Shown here in pieces: positions 1 through 9,845 of a stretch of DNA of 64,000 nucleotides. The stretch is from Mariprofundus sp. EBB-1 (GTDB taxonomy: Bacteria > Pseudomonadota > Zetaproteobacteria > Mariprofundales > Mariprofundaceae), in the NCBI RefSeq assembly GCF_003665155.1, contig NZ_RCFQ01000003.1, positions 62,001 to 126,000 on the forward strand, in the 5' to 3' direction. The notes below the pieces were generated by a model. It was not told the DNA's origin, did not search any database, and worked only from the letters and a program-made list of their open reading frames with translations. Each line of letters starts with the position of its first letter. The stretch's first letter is position 1. The translations under genes and the position numbers were made by a program.

Positions 1-1832
1 ATGAGTTGGCCAATGCGACTGTCACGCCTGAGTCCTGCCTCGGCTTGCGTTACAGCAAGCGAAAAGGCAATGCGATATTGCCCTATATTTGGATCTTTGA
101 ATTCAGAAAAGCTCCACTCTCCGGTCATGTCCATACACATCGAAATGGCTGGAACTGCGAGCTTGTCATCGATCTTCTGCTGTGATGATGATGCAAACCA
201 CTGTTTTAATTGTTGGCGCAAAGCAATGCCTGTTTCTGTGAGATGCAGTACTGAGCCGCGCAAGTTACATCCTGAAGCAGAGCAGGCGTCAAGAAACACA
301 CCATCTCTGGCATCGATCAAGGATAATATGCCCGGTAAAAAGGTGTTGGTGATATAGGGGCCTGCATCCAAGCCATGCCAGGCCTTTAACCCGGCTAGAT
401 ATTCCGACCATTCGATGCGCAGGCAGCCCTGACGTTGGGATAAGGCTTTACCGCTGTGTAGTGCTTTAGTGACATCCGGCTGAATGAGAACCAAATCACC
501 ATCGCGCCAGGCTTTTTCCAGCAGCGCATCGGTTTCGCCACCGCTGCCTTTTCCACTGTTTACATTGCCACCACTGCGTAAGCCACCCGCACTGCGCATG
601 CTGTTTGTAGAGCGACCTGTAGGGGTACTCTTTTCTTTAGCGGCAAGGCTATCTTTTCTATCGAGCCATGATTTTTCAGATATGCGTCGCGCTACTTCAA
701 TTTTCACATCTTCATCAAATACTCTGAAAGCCATCAGTGTGATGTTGTCTTCCAACCAAGGCTCATCAGTTTTCTTGGCGGTGCGGTCGCCTTGCATCCA
801 GGCCAAGAGCCATTTCGCTACCGGTGACTCTTGATTGGCTTTAAGATTATCTATTGCCGCTGTATCCGGTAGAACCTGTCTGGCTAGCAGTTGATCCAGC
901 TTTTTGGCATCCAGTACATAACGCATCCAGCCACTAAAGTTGCTGTCCATACCGAGCTTCCACAGTGATAAGCGGGCCCAGCAACGGCGCTGTAAATGTG
1001 CCCCGAGTTGATCTTTGGCAAGTAACTGCAGCATGCCACCTTCATTATGCATACCAACCTTGCTTCGCAACAGTCGCATGCGAGGTACGATCTCTGGCTC
1101 TAATCCATAGGCTCGAATCACCCGACTATCATCAGCCAGTAAGGATGCATCCGGTTGATACTGTAAAAAGGCCATTGGTGTGGCCGGTAACATCATCGAC
1201 TCATAAGTGGCGATGCGTGTTACTTCAACGACACCTTCCAGATATCGTTGCAAAAAGCGTTGCAGCGCCCAAACATACAATCCTCCAATAACAGACAAGA
1301 GCACATGGTTGGTTTTCTCAATATGTTCATCGGACAGTTTACCAATGCCTTCACGAATAAGTTTTAGTAGTAGCACATTGATGGCAGGAACCCAGGGGGC
1401 CGCATCTGCTTGATCCTGTTTCCAGCCCTGCTCCCACATCACCTCACATACTTGTAGCAGTGCGTTTGCACCTTCCGGATCTGCACACCAGTGATGTAGC
1501 AGATCCCGTGAAATATGTGGATTCTGCTTGCGCAGATAGGCCACCATACGGCGCACTTTATCGTCCATGTTGGGCAGTTTGTGGGCCGATATTTTTTCGC
1601 CACGCACTTCATAACGCACGGCGTAATCCTGTAGTCGGTGCAGAGCGGTCGAAATGGTTCGCGCCACTTGCGGGTGAATGACATAGGGAATGTATTCACG
1701 GGCATCTTCGCCGGACATACGAATGGGCAATCGATGCACATCAACGGCACAGCGCTGCGCCGGTTGTTCATGACGATTCAGGATTGGCCTGTACCAGCTC
1801 CAGCGGAACGAAAAATAGTCAGGAGAGATCAT
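1..1832 (-). CDS. Large protein of unknown function, C-terminus beyond the left edge
   Basis: The minus frame is open from the ATG at 1832 to base 1, giving about 610 residues with no stop; the protein continues outside the window. It begins MISPDYFSFRWSWYRP. There is no signal peptide or clear membrane segment. A Ser/Gly/Asn-rich low-complexity linker (around nt 540-640) separates a mostly helical N-terminal part of roughly 400 residues from a C-terminal part. The last visible stretch (SISMCMDMTGEWSF, then a helix YRIAFSLAVTQAEAGLRRD) has an alternating hydrophobic-acidic pattern loosely like a nucleotidyl-cyclase or GGDEF palm. I do not recognise the family and assign no function. The gene is divergent from the zinc ABC operon with a 75-nt gap, so the two may share a promoter region. 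The plus-strand frames over it are shadows. Confidence is high that it is coding, low on role. Confidence 0.8.
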   Translation of the reverse strand, partial: MISPDYFSFRWSWYRPILNRHEQPAQRCAVDVHRLPIRMSGEDAREYIPYVIHPQVARTISTALHRLQDYAVRYEVRGEKISAHKLPNMDDKVRRMVAYLRKQNPHISRDLLHHWCADPEGANALLQVCEVMWEQGWKQDQADAAPWVPAINVLLLKLIREGIGKLSDEHIEKTNHVLLSVIGGLYVWALQRFLQRYLEGVVEVTRIATYESMMLPATPMAFLQYQPDASLLADDSRVIRAYGLEPEIVPRMRLLRSKVGMHNEGGMLQLLAKDQLGAHLQRRCWARLSLWKLGMDSNFSGWMRYVLDAKKLDQLLARQVLPDTAAIDNLKANQESPVAKWLLAWMQGDRTAKKTDEPWLEDNITLMAFRVFDEDVKIEVARRISEKSWLDRKDSLAAKEKSTPTGRSTNSMRSAGGLRSGGNVNSGKGSGGETDALLEKAWRDGDLVLIQPDVTKALHSGKALSQRQGCLRIEWSEYLAGLKAWHGLDAGPYITNTFLPGILSLIDARDGVFLDACSASGCNLRGSVLHLTETGIALRQQLKQWFASSSQQKIDDKLAVPAISMCMDMTGEWSFSEFKDPNIGQYRIAFSLAVTQAEAGLRRDSRIGQL

Positions 1833-1907
1833 AGACAAGCAGTTTCCATATAAGCGTGTCATTAATCAAGGGATGGACTTTTCTAATTAGATGCTAGCAT
1901 ACGGCAT

Positions 1908-2867
1908 ATGAGAATTGTTCACCATTCATTTTATACGTTTTGCAGGGCGTTGGGTTTCGCGTTTTTGTTGAATTCAAGTGTTTCTTGTGCTGCAAAAGCA
2001 GCTGAAATTGCAGTGACTTTGCCGCCGTTGGCTGGCTTGATTGCTATGTTGGACAATAAGGCCGATGTCTTGTGTTTGCTGGCAAATGGTTCTGATCCAC
2101 ATCATTTTCAACTCACGCCACGTAAAATCGAAGCGGCAGAGCAGACCGCGTTGTTGATGCGTGCATCGAAAGATGATGGTGGTTGGCCTTTACCACCAAA
2201 GCATGCCCGCACACTCGATCTGTGGCCGGAGATTGACCACGGTTGGCTTAGCCCGGTAGCGGTGCGAAATGCTCTGCCTGCCATCGCCAAAACCTTGTCT
2301 GATCTGCACCCCGAACGTCAGGCTGATATTGCAGTGGCATTAGAGCATGCTTTGAAAACGACACAGACAATAGAAGTTGAATGGAAGGATGCACTTAAAG
2401 AGGCATCGACGTCCGGTGTACTTATGCAGCATCCCTCATGGCGACGATTGATGCAGTTGATGGAAGTGCCTGTGTTGAATGTGCTTGAATCAGGACATCA
2501 CGGTCATGAGCATGGTCCGCGTCAGCTTGAACATGCTTTGCAGAGCCTGAATACCCATCCGGGAGCATGGCTGATCGCTGATGATGGTCATAGTAATCGT
2601 TCTCTGGATTGGCTGCAGAATCACACATCGGTAACACTTCATCGTGTTCGTTTAAATGCTGTGGGAACATGTTCACAATCATGGCCGGAGCTGATGCGGC
2701 AGAATATTGCACAGTTCAGAACCAAGTCATTGCTTTCACCTACAAGTGAATCCGGGCAGCGGCCCGACCAGCAGAATGACCTGCAGACCGATCACCATCA
2801 TGATCATCCATCAGAGGCTCACATTGAACATCAATCGAACTCTCAACATGGGCATGATTCTTTATGA
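1908..2867 (+). CDS. znuA: Zinc-type metal ABC transporter, periplasmic binding protein
   Basis: A cluster A-I metal-binding protein (319 aa) that captures a divalent metal, probably Zn2+, in the periplasm and delivers it to the permease encoded downstream. The N-terminus is a signal peptide (hydrophobic run FAFLLN, then Ala-Lys-Ala, cleavage near residue 32). The motif SDPHHFQLTP matches the first metal-ligand loop of ZnuA-type proteins. A second probable ligand lies in MQHPSWRRL. There are two His-rich stretches, an internal one (GHHGHEHG) and a long C-terminal tail beginning DHHHDH. The tail lies after the fold rather than in the usual internal loop. The stop overlaps the start of znuC by 4 nt. 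I saw no convincing Zur operator upstream. Mn or Fe as substrate cannot be excluded; His-richness favours zinc. Confidence 0.85.
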   Translation: MRIVHHSFYTFCRALGFAFLLNSSVSCAAKAAEIAVTLPPLAGLIAMLDNKADVLCLLANGSDPHHFQLTPRKIEAAEQTALLMRASKDDGGWPLPPKHARTLDLWPEIDHGWLSPVAVRNALPAIAKTLSDLHPERQADIAVALEHALKTTQTIEVEWKDALKEASTSGVLMQHPSWRRLMQLMEVPVLNVLESGHHGHEHGPRQLEHALQSLNTHPGAWLIADDGHSNRSLDWLQNHTSVTLHRVRLNAVGTCSQSWPELMRQNIAQFRTKSLLSPTSESGQRPDQQNDLQTDHHHDHPSEAHIEHQSNSQHGHDSL

Positions 2868-3673
2868 ATGCGCCAGTCGTTCAAATCAATCATTTGAATT
2901 TCGGGCCGGCCAAGAAACCTGTTTTAGATGGCATTGACCTAGAACTTGAGGCTGGGCATTTTCTCGGCATTGTTGGTCCTAACGGCGCGGGTAAAAGTAC
3001 CCTGTTGAATATTGTTGCAGGTCTGACCACACCAAACAGTGGCCATATCGACCTGTTTGGAAAATGTTTAACACGCTTCAGTCGCCATACCTTACTCAAG
3101 CAGATCGGTTTTCTGAATCAATTGCATGATCATGAACCTCGCCTGCCCATGCGTGTGTCTGATGTTGTCGCAATGGGCTTGCCTAATTATGCCATGCCCT
3201 GGCATTACGGTGATCATCATGATGAAATCATGCACGCACTGGAACTGTTTGATATGCAGGAGCTGGCAGATGCCGACTTTCGCTTGTTGTCTGGCGGTCA
3301 GCGCCAGCGTACCCGTCTGGCACGTGCTTTGGTGCGTAAACCTCGTCTGTTGCTGCTTGATGAACCATCTGCTGCACTCGACAGCGTGCGACAGGAGAAG
3401 TTGTTTCAATTGTTACGCAGATTGTGTGACGAGACTGGTATGAGTGTGATTATGGTTGAGCATGATATTGCTGCGATCAGTTCACATGTCGATTCTGTCG
3501 CCTGTTTAAATCGCCAAATTCACCATCATGCTATGAAGGGAGAAGATATCCCTGAAAATATTTGGCGTGCGATGTATGGAGATCATATTCATATCATGGC
3601 GCATGATGCTGGCTGTATCGGATGTGGGCCGGGTGAAACAGGTAAAGCAGATCAGCATGGACATGTATCATGA
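2864..3673 (+). CDS. znuC: Zinc-type metal ABC transporter, ATP-binding protein
   Basis: The ATPase subunit (269 aa) that powers metal import on the cytoplasmic face. Walker A GPNGAGKST is at residues 38-46, the ABC signature LSGGQ at 142-146, Walker B LLLLDEP at 162-168, and the switch His follows in VEHD. After the nucleotide-binding domain there is a short C-terminal extension rich in His and Cys (HIHIMAHDAGCIGCG), which might bind metal as a sensor. The start ATG overlaps the znuA stop (ATGA) and the stop overlaps znuB, so the three genes are translationally coupled. Confidence 0.92.
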   Translation: MNAPVVQINHLNFGPAKKPVLDGIDLELEAGHFLGIVGPNGAGKSTLLNIVAGLTTPNSGHIDLFGKCLTRFSRHTLLKQIGFLNQLHDHEPRLPMRVSDVVAMGLPNYAMPWHYGDHHDEIMHALELFDMQELADADFRLLSGGQRQRTRLARALVRKPRLLLLDEPSAALDSVRQEKLFQLLRRLCDETGMSVIMVEHDIAAISSHVDSVACLNRQIHHHAMKGEDIPENIWRAMYGDHIHIMAHDAGCIGCGPGETGKADQHGHVS

Positions 3674-4497
3674 TGGAGCTATTGACTGATTTTTGGGCTA
3701 GCCCTGTGATGCGCGAAGCCTTAACACCTGCACTGTTGATTGCTGTTGTGACGGCTTCAATGTCGGTCATGGTGATGGCGCACAGGCTCTCTTTCCTTAC
3801 CGTCGGCGTGTCACACGCTTCACTGGCTGGCTTGGGCTTTGCTGTGACACTGGCTTTGCCTCTGTTACCAACAGCCACCGTTTTTGCTGTACTTATTGCC
3901 TTGCTGTTGGCGCTGATGCCGAAGAAGAAGGGTATCTCGGAAGATGCGAGCACGGGTATGCTGTTTGCCGGTAGCATGGCGTTGGGCATTGTCTTGATTT
4001 CAAATGCAGCAAGCCCGCAAGTGGATCTGTTTGGTCTGTTGTTTGGTAATATTTTAACGATTTCAGCGGCGGAGCTAAATTGGTTATATCTGTTGAGTGG
4101 TTTGATTTTACTCTCCTTGTTATTGGCTGCGCGGGCCTGGTGGAGCATTGCCTTTGATGCGGTCACTGCCGATGCCTCCGGCCTGCCGGTTTCAAGCCTG
4201 AAGTTACTGCTCTATGGCATGGTGGGTTTAACGGTTATTTTATGTGTGAAGTTGGCCGGTATTGTGCTGACCGCAGGTTTAATGATTTTGCCAGCGGCTT
4301 GTGCCTGGATTTGGGGGCGCTCCTTGCTTGGTTTGTGGGGCTTGTCGGTGATGTTTTCGCTAACAGGCACAATGGTGGGGTTGATTTGGTCATATGCTTA
4401 TGAATGGCCGTCTGGCGCAACCGTTGTGTTGGCACTGTGTCTCTTTTTTGTCATCAGCTGGTGTAGCAGCTGGCTTAAATCCAAATTCGGTCAATAA
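3670..4497 (+). CDS. znuB: Zinc-type metal ABC transporter, permease
   Basis: Integral membrane permease of the ABC-3 family (275 aa), forming the inner-membrane channel with the adjacent ATPase and binding protein. About eight hydrophobic segments are visible over the whole length. The stretch SFLTVGVSHASLAGLG near the N-terminus is the family signature in which HASLAG is strongly conserved. Length is normal for the family. The ATG overlaps the znuC stop. It ends the operon: the RDD gene follows after 42 nt with its own ribosome-binding site. Confidence 0.9.
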   Translation: MMELLTDFWASPVMREALTPALLIAVVTASMSVMVMAHRLSFLTVGVSHASLAGLGFAVTLALPLLPTATVFAVLIALLLALMPKKKGISEDASTGMLFAGSMALGIVLISNAASPQVDLFGLLFGNILTISAAELNWLYLLSGLILLSLLLAARAWWSIAFDAVTADASGLPVSSLKLLLYGMVGLTVILCVKLAGIVLTAGLMILPAACAWIWGRSLLGLWGLSVMFSLTGTMVGLIWSYAYEWPSGATVVLALCLFFVISWCSSWLKSKFGQ

Positions 4498-4539
4498 CAG
4501 TTTTACCAATAAAAAAAGTGATATTGTAAGGAATGAATT

Positions 4540-5055
4540 ATGTCTGATCAGTCAAATCAACGTCTTCAAGGCACCAACGCAGGAATCGGCATTCGTCTCT
4601 TGGCCAGCTGTTATGATGGGCTTATTTTGCTCGGTATCTCCATGCTGCTGGTTGGTATTCCGATTACAGTCAGTATCGAAGTGCTGGGGGCAACACCACC
4701 AAAATGGTTGCAGTATCTGTTATTTTTGAGTGTTTCTTATGCCTATTTTGTAGGCTTTTGGGTCAAAGGTGGAGCCACTACAGGCATGCGTCCGTGGAAG
4801 CTCATGGTGGCGACCAATGAGACCGGCATGCCGTTGAGCTGGCTGGCTGCATCGGTACGTTTTGCGGTGTTGATGCTGACCTGGTTAACCTTGGGTATGA
4901 CACTCTGGTATATCGCCACCAAAGATACCGGCCACTTCCTGTTTTTTATCGCGGCAACGATACCGTTGGTAAGCCTGGTGGTGATGATATTGAGCAAAGA
5001 GAGAGCGGCCTTGCAGGATTTGGTGTCTGGGACAGGAGTGTACCGAGTCTCATAA
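4540..5055 (+). CDS. RDD family membrane protein
   Basis: A small membrane protein (171 aa) with the RDD signature: IGIRLLASCYDGLIL near the N-terminus (Arg then Asp in the first helix) and a GMRPWKL segment after the second helix, with three to four hydrophobic helices in all. Family members are poorly characterised; some act as Na+/H+ antiporters or in envelope homeostasis. A Shine-Dalgarno-like GTAAGGA precedes the ATG. It follows the metal transporter on the same strand and could be read through from it, but no functional link is evident. A hairpin at 5078 closes the unit. Confidence 0.75.
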   Translation: MSDQSNQRLQGTNAGIGIRLLASCYDGLILLGISMLLVGIPITVSIEVLGATPPKWLQYLLFLSVSYAYFVGFWVKGGATTGMRPWKLMVATNETGMPLSWLAASVRFAVLMLTWLTLGMTLWYIATKDTGHFLFFIAATIPLVSLVVMILSKERAALQDLVSGTGVYRVS

Positions 5056-5077
5056 AGCGCAGCATTTTATAGCATTG

Positions 5078-5110
5078 CGCCACCCATGAGGGTGGCGGAG
5101 TGATCTTTTT
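5078..5110 (+). terminator. Probable rho-independent terminator
   Basis: An 8-bp perfect stem, CGCCACCC / GGGTGGCG, with an ATGA loop, followed after a few bases by a short T-run. It lies just after the RDD gene and before the convergent leuD stop. Confidence 0.5.
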
Positions 5111-5190
5111 AGGTTCATCTTCGAATTCTGGGAATGCTACTTTGGGTAGATTGCTATGTGTTGATGTTTCCTACTAATGTGCGATGACCC

Positions 5191-5826
5191 CTAAAACAAC
5201 CAGGGCGCAGTCTGAATGCGTGTCGCTTCATAGTTGCGAATGATATCAGCGTTTTGCAGTGTCAAACCAATATCATCGAGTCCATTCAACAGACAGTGTT
5301 TACGAAAATCATCGACTTCGAACGATAGGACTTGACCCGATGGCAAGCTTACGGTTTGCGCTGGTAGGTCGATGCTAAGAGAGAAGCCTTCTGTTGCAGC
5401 ACATGCATCAAACAGGGTGTCCATTTGTGCATCATCCAGGACAATTGGGAGAATGCCGTTTTTAAAGCAGTTGTTGTAAAAGATGTCGGCAAAGCTCGGT
5501 GCAATCACGCAACTGAAACCATAATCAACAATGGCCCATGGGGCATGTTCGCGCGAAGAACCACAGCCGAAGTTTTCTCGTGCGAGCAATATTTGAGCTC
5601 CCTGATAGCGCGCCTGATTGAGAATGAAATCACCGCGTTTGGGACGATTGGTGCAATCCATCTCCGGTTCGCCATGATCTTCATAACGCCATTCATCAAA
5701 CAAAAACGGGCCATAACCCGTGCGTTTAATAGATTTTAGGAACTGTTTTGGAATAATTGCATCGGTATCGACATTGGCGCGATCCATGGGAGCAACTAAG
5801 CCGTTTAATGTTGTGAATGCTTGCAT
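5191..5826 (-). CDS. leuD: 3-isopropylmalate dehydratase, small subunit
   Basis: The small swivel-domain subunit (211 aa) of isopropylmalate isomerase, which converts 2-isopropylmalate to 3-isopropylmalate in leucine synthesis together with LeuC. Diagnostic segments are the N-terminal [19 protein letters not shown], the REHAPWAI loop preceded by GCGSS, and [17 protein letters not shown]. It starts 9 nt after the leuC stop on the same strand, so the two form an operon. leuA and leuB are not in the window. Confidence 0.95.
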   Translation of the reverse strand: MQAFTTLNGLVAPMDRANVDTDAIIPKQFLKSIKRTGYGPFLFDEWRYEDHGEPEMDCTNRPKRGDFILNQARYQGAQILLARENFGCGSSREHAPWAIVDYGFSCVIAPSFADIFYNNCFKNGILPIVLDDAQMDTLFDACAATEGFSLSIDLPAQTVSLPSGQVLSFEVDDFRKHCLLNGLDDIGLTLQNADIIRNYEATRIQTAPWLF

Positions 5827-5835
5827 GATATACTC

Positions 5836-7239
5836 CTAAACCCAGTCTCTAATGTCGACAAAGTGGCCTGCAATTGCGGCCGCAGCAGCCATGGCAGGGC
5901 TGACCAGATGGGTGCGCCCACCGAGCCCCTGACGGCCTTCAAAATTACGATTCGAGGTGGAAGCACAGCGTTCCTCAGGCTCCAATCGATCAGCATTCAT
6001 AGCCAGACACATTGAACAGCCGGGGTCACGCCATTCAAAACCTGCCTGGCGAAAAATTTCATCAATCCCTTCCGCTTCAGCCTGTTGTTTAACCAGGCCG
6101 GAACCGGGCACTGCCATGGCCAGTTTCACGTTTGCAGCGACTGTTTTACCTTTCACCATTTCTGCTGCTTCGCGGAAATCTTCGATACGGCCATTGGTGC
6201 AAGAGCCGATGAATGCTTTATCAATGGATATGTCCTGCAGAGCGGTGCCTGCTTCAAGCCCCATATAGGTCAGCGCACGGATCCAGCCCTCTTTCTGCAC
6301 ATCATCGCGTGCATCTTCAGGATTGGGTACAGACGCTGTGATCGGTAATACCATTTCAGGGCTAGTACCCCAGCTTAGCTGCGGTGCAATATTTTCAGCC
6401 TTGAACAGGAGTTCTTTATCAAACACAGCGTCAGCGTCGGAGTGCAATTCAGACCACGCTGTTACGGCGCGATCCCATGCATCCGCCTTAGGTGCGAAAG
6501 GGCGGCCTTTGACATAATCGATAGTCATATCATCGACGGCGACCATGCCGCAACGCGCACCGGCTTCGATGGTCATGTTGCACAGGGTCATGCGTGCTTC
6601 CATGGAGAGCATGCGAATAGCACTGCCGGCAAATTCTACGGCGTAACCCGTACCGCCAGCGGTACCGATTTCACCAATGATATAGAGTGCAACATCTTTA
6701 CCTGTGATACCTGCGGGTAGATCACCCTCGACTCGAATACGCATGGTCTTTGGCTGTTTCTGAATCAAGCACTGCGTGGCCAATACGTGTTCCACTTCGG
6801 AGGTGCCGATACCCATGGCGATAGCGGCAAAAGCGCCATGGGTGGAGGTGTGTGAATCTCCACATACCACCGTCATGCCGGGTAAAATTAATCCCTGTTC
6901 GGGACCCATAACATGCACAACGCCCTGACGGATATCACCCAGACCAAATTCAGTGATGCCAAACTCTTCACAGTTAGCATCCAGTGCTTCTACCTGTGTG
7001 CGTGATACAGGATCAGTAATGCCCTGCTCACGGTTGGTGGTAGGCACATTATGATCAGGTGTAGCGACAGATGCATTCACACGCCATGGTTTGCGTTTGG
7101 CTATGCGTAGACCTTCGAAAGCTTGTGGGCTGGTGACTTCATGCACCAGTTGGCGGTCGATATAAAGCAGCACGGAGCCATCATCGTTTTTAGACACGAC
7201 ATGCTGGTCCCATACTTTTTCAAATAACGTTTTTGCCAT
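5836..7239 (-). CDS. leuC: 3-isopropylmalate dehydratase, large subunit
   Basis: The [4Fe-4S] aconitase-family subunit (467 aa from this start) of isopropylmalate isomerase. Cluster cysteines are visible in FIGSCTNGR and in [11 protein letters not shown]. The [10 protein letters not shown] and [14 protein letters not shown] motifs are characteristic. The open frame extends 48 codons further upstream, but that part has no homology-like features. The chosen ATG gives [11 protein letters not shown], typical of LeuC, and has GGGAG just upstream; a second ATG directly before it is equally possible. It is divergent from dcd across a roughly 200-nt gap. Confidence 0.95.
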   Translation of the reverse strand: MAKTLFEKVWDQHVVSKNDDGSVLLYIDRQLVHEVTSPQAFEGLRIAKRKPWRVNASVATPDHNVPTTNREQGITDPVSRTQVEALDANCEEFGITEFGLGDIRQGVVHVMGPEQGLILPGMTVVCGDSHTSTHGAFAAIAMGIGTSEVEHVLATQCLIQKQPKTMRIRVEGDLPAGITGKDVALYIIGEIGTAGGTGYAVEFAGSAIRMLSMEARMTLCNMTIEAGARCGMVAVDDMTIDYVKGRPFAPKADAWDRAVTAWSELHSDADAVFDKELLFKAENIAPQLSWGTSPEMVLPITASVPNPEDARDDVQKEGWIRALTYMGLEAGTALQDISIDKAFIGSCTNGRIEDFREAAEMVKGKTVAANVKLAMAVPGSGLVKQQAEAEGIDEIFRQAGFEWRDPGCSMCLAMNADRLEPEERCASTSNRNFEGRQGLGGRTHLVSPAMAAAAAIAGHFVDIRDWV

Positions 7240-7439
7240 CATAAACTCCCGCTGATATCCATCAAAGGCGGGGATTGTAGCGATTTTGCGCTGATGACGC
7301 GAATTTATTGCAATAGGGTGTTCTGAGACTCTGTTTGGTGGAGATTGAACCCGTGTAGGCGCTACCCGTGGTATGCACGTCAATTGCTTTTGGATACGCC
7401 GCAGTTATCCTGCGCATTCAGAGTTACATGGAGGCAAAG

Positions 7440-8009
7440 ATGTCCATCAAATCGGATACATGGATTCGCAAAATGGCGCAGGAGGAGGGAATGATCGAGC
7501 CCTTTGTGAATGGCCAGGTTAAAAAGAATGAAGATGGTAGTGGCATTGTTTCTTACGGCCTCTCTTCTTACGGTTATGATGTGCGTTGTTCCGATGAGTT
7601 CAAAATTTTTACCAATATCAATTCTGCCATCGTAGATCCAAAAGATTTTTGTCCTACATCTTTTGTCGATGTTCAATCCGATGTTTGCATTATCCCGCCT
7701 AACTCCTTTGCGCTGGCACGAACGGTTGAATATATGCGTATTCCGCGTTCGGTGCTGACCATCTGCTTGGGTAAATCCACCTATGCGCGCTGTGGTATTA
7801 TTGTGAATGTCACGCCGCTTGAACCAGAATGGGAAGGGCATGTGACGCTGGAGTTTTCCAATACTACACCACTACCGGCAAAAATTTATGCCAATGAAGG
7901 CGTTGCTCAGTTCCTCTTCCTTGAATCCGATGACGTATGTGAAACATCATATAAAGACAAAGCCGGTAAATATCAGGGTCAGACTGGCGTAACCGTACCG
8001 AGATTATAA
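7440..8009 (+). CDS. dcd: dCTP deaminase
   Basis: Deaminates dCTP to dUTP, feeding dTMP synthesis (189 aa). The dUTPase-like fold is recognisable from [27 protein letters not shown] (in pieces) and [22 protein letters not shown]. The catalytic Glu lies in LEPEWEGH, next to the Arg/Lys of the KSTYAR loop. The frame is open 24 codons further upstream, but the ATG at 7440 has a GGAGG ribosome-binding site and gives the family-standard [13 protein letters not shown]. metF follows after 3 nt, so the two are co-transcribed. Confidence 0.95.
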   Translation: MSIKSDTWIRKMAQEEGMIEPFVNGQVKKNEDGSGIVSYGLSSYGYDVRCSDEFKIFTNINSAIVDPKDFCPTSFVDVQSDVCIIPPNSFALARTVEYMRIPRSVLTICLGKSTYARCGIIVNVTPLEPEWEGHVTLEFSNTTPLPAKIYANEGVAQFLFLESDDVCETSYKDKAGKYQGQTGVTVPRL

Positions 8010-8012
8010 ATC

Positions 8013-8888
8013 ATGAAATTATCTGAAATTCTATCCAATGCTGATAAACCTCTGATCTCCTGTGAATTTTTCCCGCCGAAAACAGATAAGGGTGAAGAAA
8101 ACCTGTGGAACTGTCTGGATGAATTAAGAGGCATAGATCCAGCCTATATCTCTGTCACTTATGGTGCAGGAGGTACCACGCAAGGGCGCACCAAAGGCAT
8201 TGTTACCCGCATTAAAGATGAGACCGGTCTCTCGCCTGTGGCACATTTGACCTGTGTTGGAGCGAGCAAAGAACAATTGGCTGAACTGTTGTCAGAGTAC
8301 CGTGCAGCAGGCATTGAAAACATTCTGGCTCTTAGAGGTGATGCGCCGGAAGGCATGGATCGTTTTGAAGCGGCCGTTGGAGGTTTCTCCTACGCCACTG
8401 ATCTGATCGCATTTTTGCGCGCTCAGGGTGATTTCTCCATTGCTTGCGCTACCTATCCTGAAGGGCATCCGGAATCGAAAGGTGGGGTTGCTGATGATAT
8501 TCGTTATTTGAAAATGAAGCAGGATAATGGTGCTGATTGCGCCGTGACCCAATATTTTTTCGATAATGAAACCTTTTTCAGATTCCGTGATGCAACTGAA
8601 AAAGCGGGTGTAACCATTCCAATTATTCCGGGCATTATGCCGGTGGGTAATTTTGATCAGATTGTGCGTTTTTCCGGCATGTGCGGTGCTTCCGTGCCTG
8701 ACTGGATGCGCGAACAGATGGAGCCGATCAAGGGCGACCTGCAGGCAGTGCAGAAACTGGGTATTGAACTAGCCGCTAAACAGTGTCGTGGGTTGCTGGA
8801 AGCAGATACCCCCGGTCTGCATTTTTACACTTTGAATAAATCAGCTGCGACCATCGCTATCCGCAACCAGTTAACCGATCTTCTGTAA
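8013..8888 (+). CDS. metF: 5,10-methylenetetrahydrofolate reductase
   Basis: Flavin-dependent reduction of methylene-THF to methyl-THF, the methyl donor for methionine synthesis (291 aa, usual for bacterial MetF). Markers are the N-terminal SCEFFPPKTDKGEENL with the catalytic Glu, VTYGAGG, NILALRGDAPEG, and FPEGH-like ATYPEGHPES, then ADCAVTQYFFDNETFFRF. The gene follows dcd by 3 nt and is followed after 9 nt by a transporter gene. No SAM riboswitch is seen upstream, as it is internal to an operon. Confidence 0.96.
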   Translation: MKLSEILSNADKPLISCEFFPPKTDKGEENLWNCLDELRGIDPAYISVTYGAGGTTQGRTKGIVTRIKDETGLSPVAHLTCVGASKEQLAELLSEYRAAGIENILALRGDAPEGMDRFEAAVGGFSYATDLIAFLRAQGDFSIACATYPEGHPESKGGVADDIRYLKMKQDNGADCAVTQYFFDNETFFRFRDATEKAGVTIPIIPGIMPVGNFDQIVRFSGMCGASVPDWMREQMEPIKGDLQAVQKLGIELAAKQCRGLLEADTPGLHFYTLNKSAATIAIRNQLTDLL

Positions 8889-8897
8889 CTGATCGTT

Positions 8898-9842
8898 ATG
8901 AAGTTATGGCAGTGGTTATCCCGCAATATGGCGCTGCTAACACTGGTCTGTGCGGTGATTGCATTTGTATATCCGCCAGCATTTCTGATATTTAAAAGCT
9001 ATTTTCTCTGGTTCTTTGCGGCCACCATGTTTGCGCTAGGTGTGGTCTTGCATCCTGCTGAAGCACGTGCGGCACTATCTAAGCCATCCACTATCGCTTT
9101 GGGTGTGCTGTGTCAGTTTTCGATCATGCCACTATTGGGTTTTGCCGCCGCTTCTATCTCGGTATGGCAAGGTGTAGCGCCGGAAATTGCGCTTGGTTTT
9201 ATTATTGTGGGCTGTGCACCGGGAGCCATGGCCTCAAATGTCATTAGCTACCTGGCAGGCGGCGCCGTCGCCTTCTCGATTGCCATGACCATGGTTGCCA
9301 CCACGTTATCTCCGCTACTCACACCTACATTGGTCGAATTGTTTGGCAGTGCCTATATGGATATTCCATTTTGGCCGATGATGCAGACGATTCTGCTTAC
9401 TGTTGTTTTACCCTTGGCGCTTGGCATGTTGCTGCGTACACAGCTGGGGGAGCGTATTGAGCAAGCTGAGCAGATCGCACCCGGTATTGCTGCGATTGCC
9501 ATTATTGTTATTTGTAGTTACGCGGTAGCCGCCAACCATGATCGCATTGCCGATACCCCTACTTTGGTGATCGGCCTTGTTATCCTGCTCAATGGTTTGG
9601 GTTATGTTCTGGGTTGGCTGGCTGGCATTCTGTTTCGATTTGATTATACCTATAAAATCACACTGGCCATTGAAATCGGTATGCAGAATGCAGGTCTCGG
9701 TGTGGCGCTGGCACTCAAACATTTCCAGCCCGAAACAGCCTTGCCTGGCGCTTTGTTTGCAGTCTGGTGTATTATTACCGCCGCAGGTATGACCCGTTAT
9801 CTGCACAACAGGGCTGATACGGTGATTGGTTCCACTTCATAG
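8898..9842 (+). CDS. Bile acid:sodium symporter (BASS) family transporter
   Basis: A polytopic membrane protein (314 aa) with about nine or ten hydrophobic helices. Family hallmarks include GFIIVGCAPGAMASNVISYLAGG (in pieces), which contains the conserved pre-crossover motif with Gly-Cys-x-Pro-Gly, and EIGMQNAGLGVALALKHF, the second crossover region. Bacterial members of this family transport organic anions such as pantoate-type or keto-acid compounds with sodium; the substrate here cannot be read from sequence. It is the last gene of the dcd-metF operon and lies 3 nt upstream of tRNA-Thr. Confidence 0.85.
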   Translation: MKLWQWLSRNMALLTLVCAVIAFVYPPAFLIFKSYFLWFFAATMFALGVVLHPAEARAALSKPSTIALGVLCQFSIMPLLGFAAASISVWQGVAPEIALGFIIVGCAPGAMASNVISYLAGGAVAFSIAMTMVATTLSPLLTPTLVELFGSAYMDIPFWPMMQTILLTVVLPLALGMLLRTQLGERIEQAEQIAPGIAAIAIIVICSYAVAANHDRIADTPTLVIGLVILLNGLGYVLGWLAGILFRFDYTYKITLAIEIGMQNAGLGVALALKHFQPETALPGALFAVWCIITAAGMTRYLHNRADTVIGSTS

Positions 9843-9845
9843 CAG

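Noticed and set aside
484..1291. Plus-strand frames of 108-118 codons in the first 1.3 kb
   Set aside because: They lie antisense to the long open minus-strand gene that runs off the left edge and have Ser/Arg-rich shadow composition.
1833..1907. Zur operator in front of znuA
   Set aside because: No GTTATAATATAAC-like palindrome could be found in the 75-nt gap.
3594..4166. 190-codon minus-strand frame over znuB
   Set aside because: It is antisense to a confidently identified permease.
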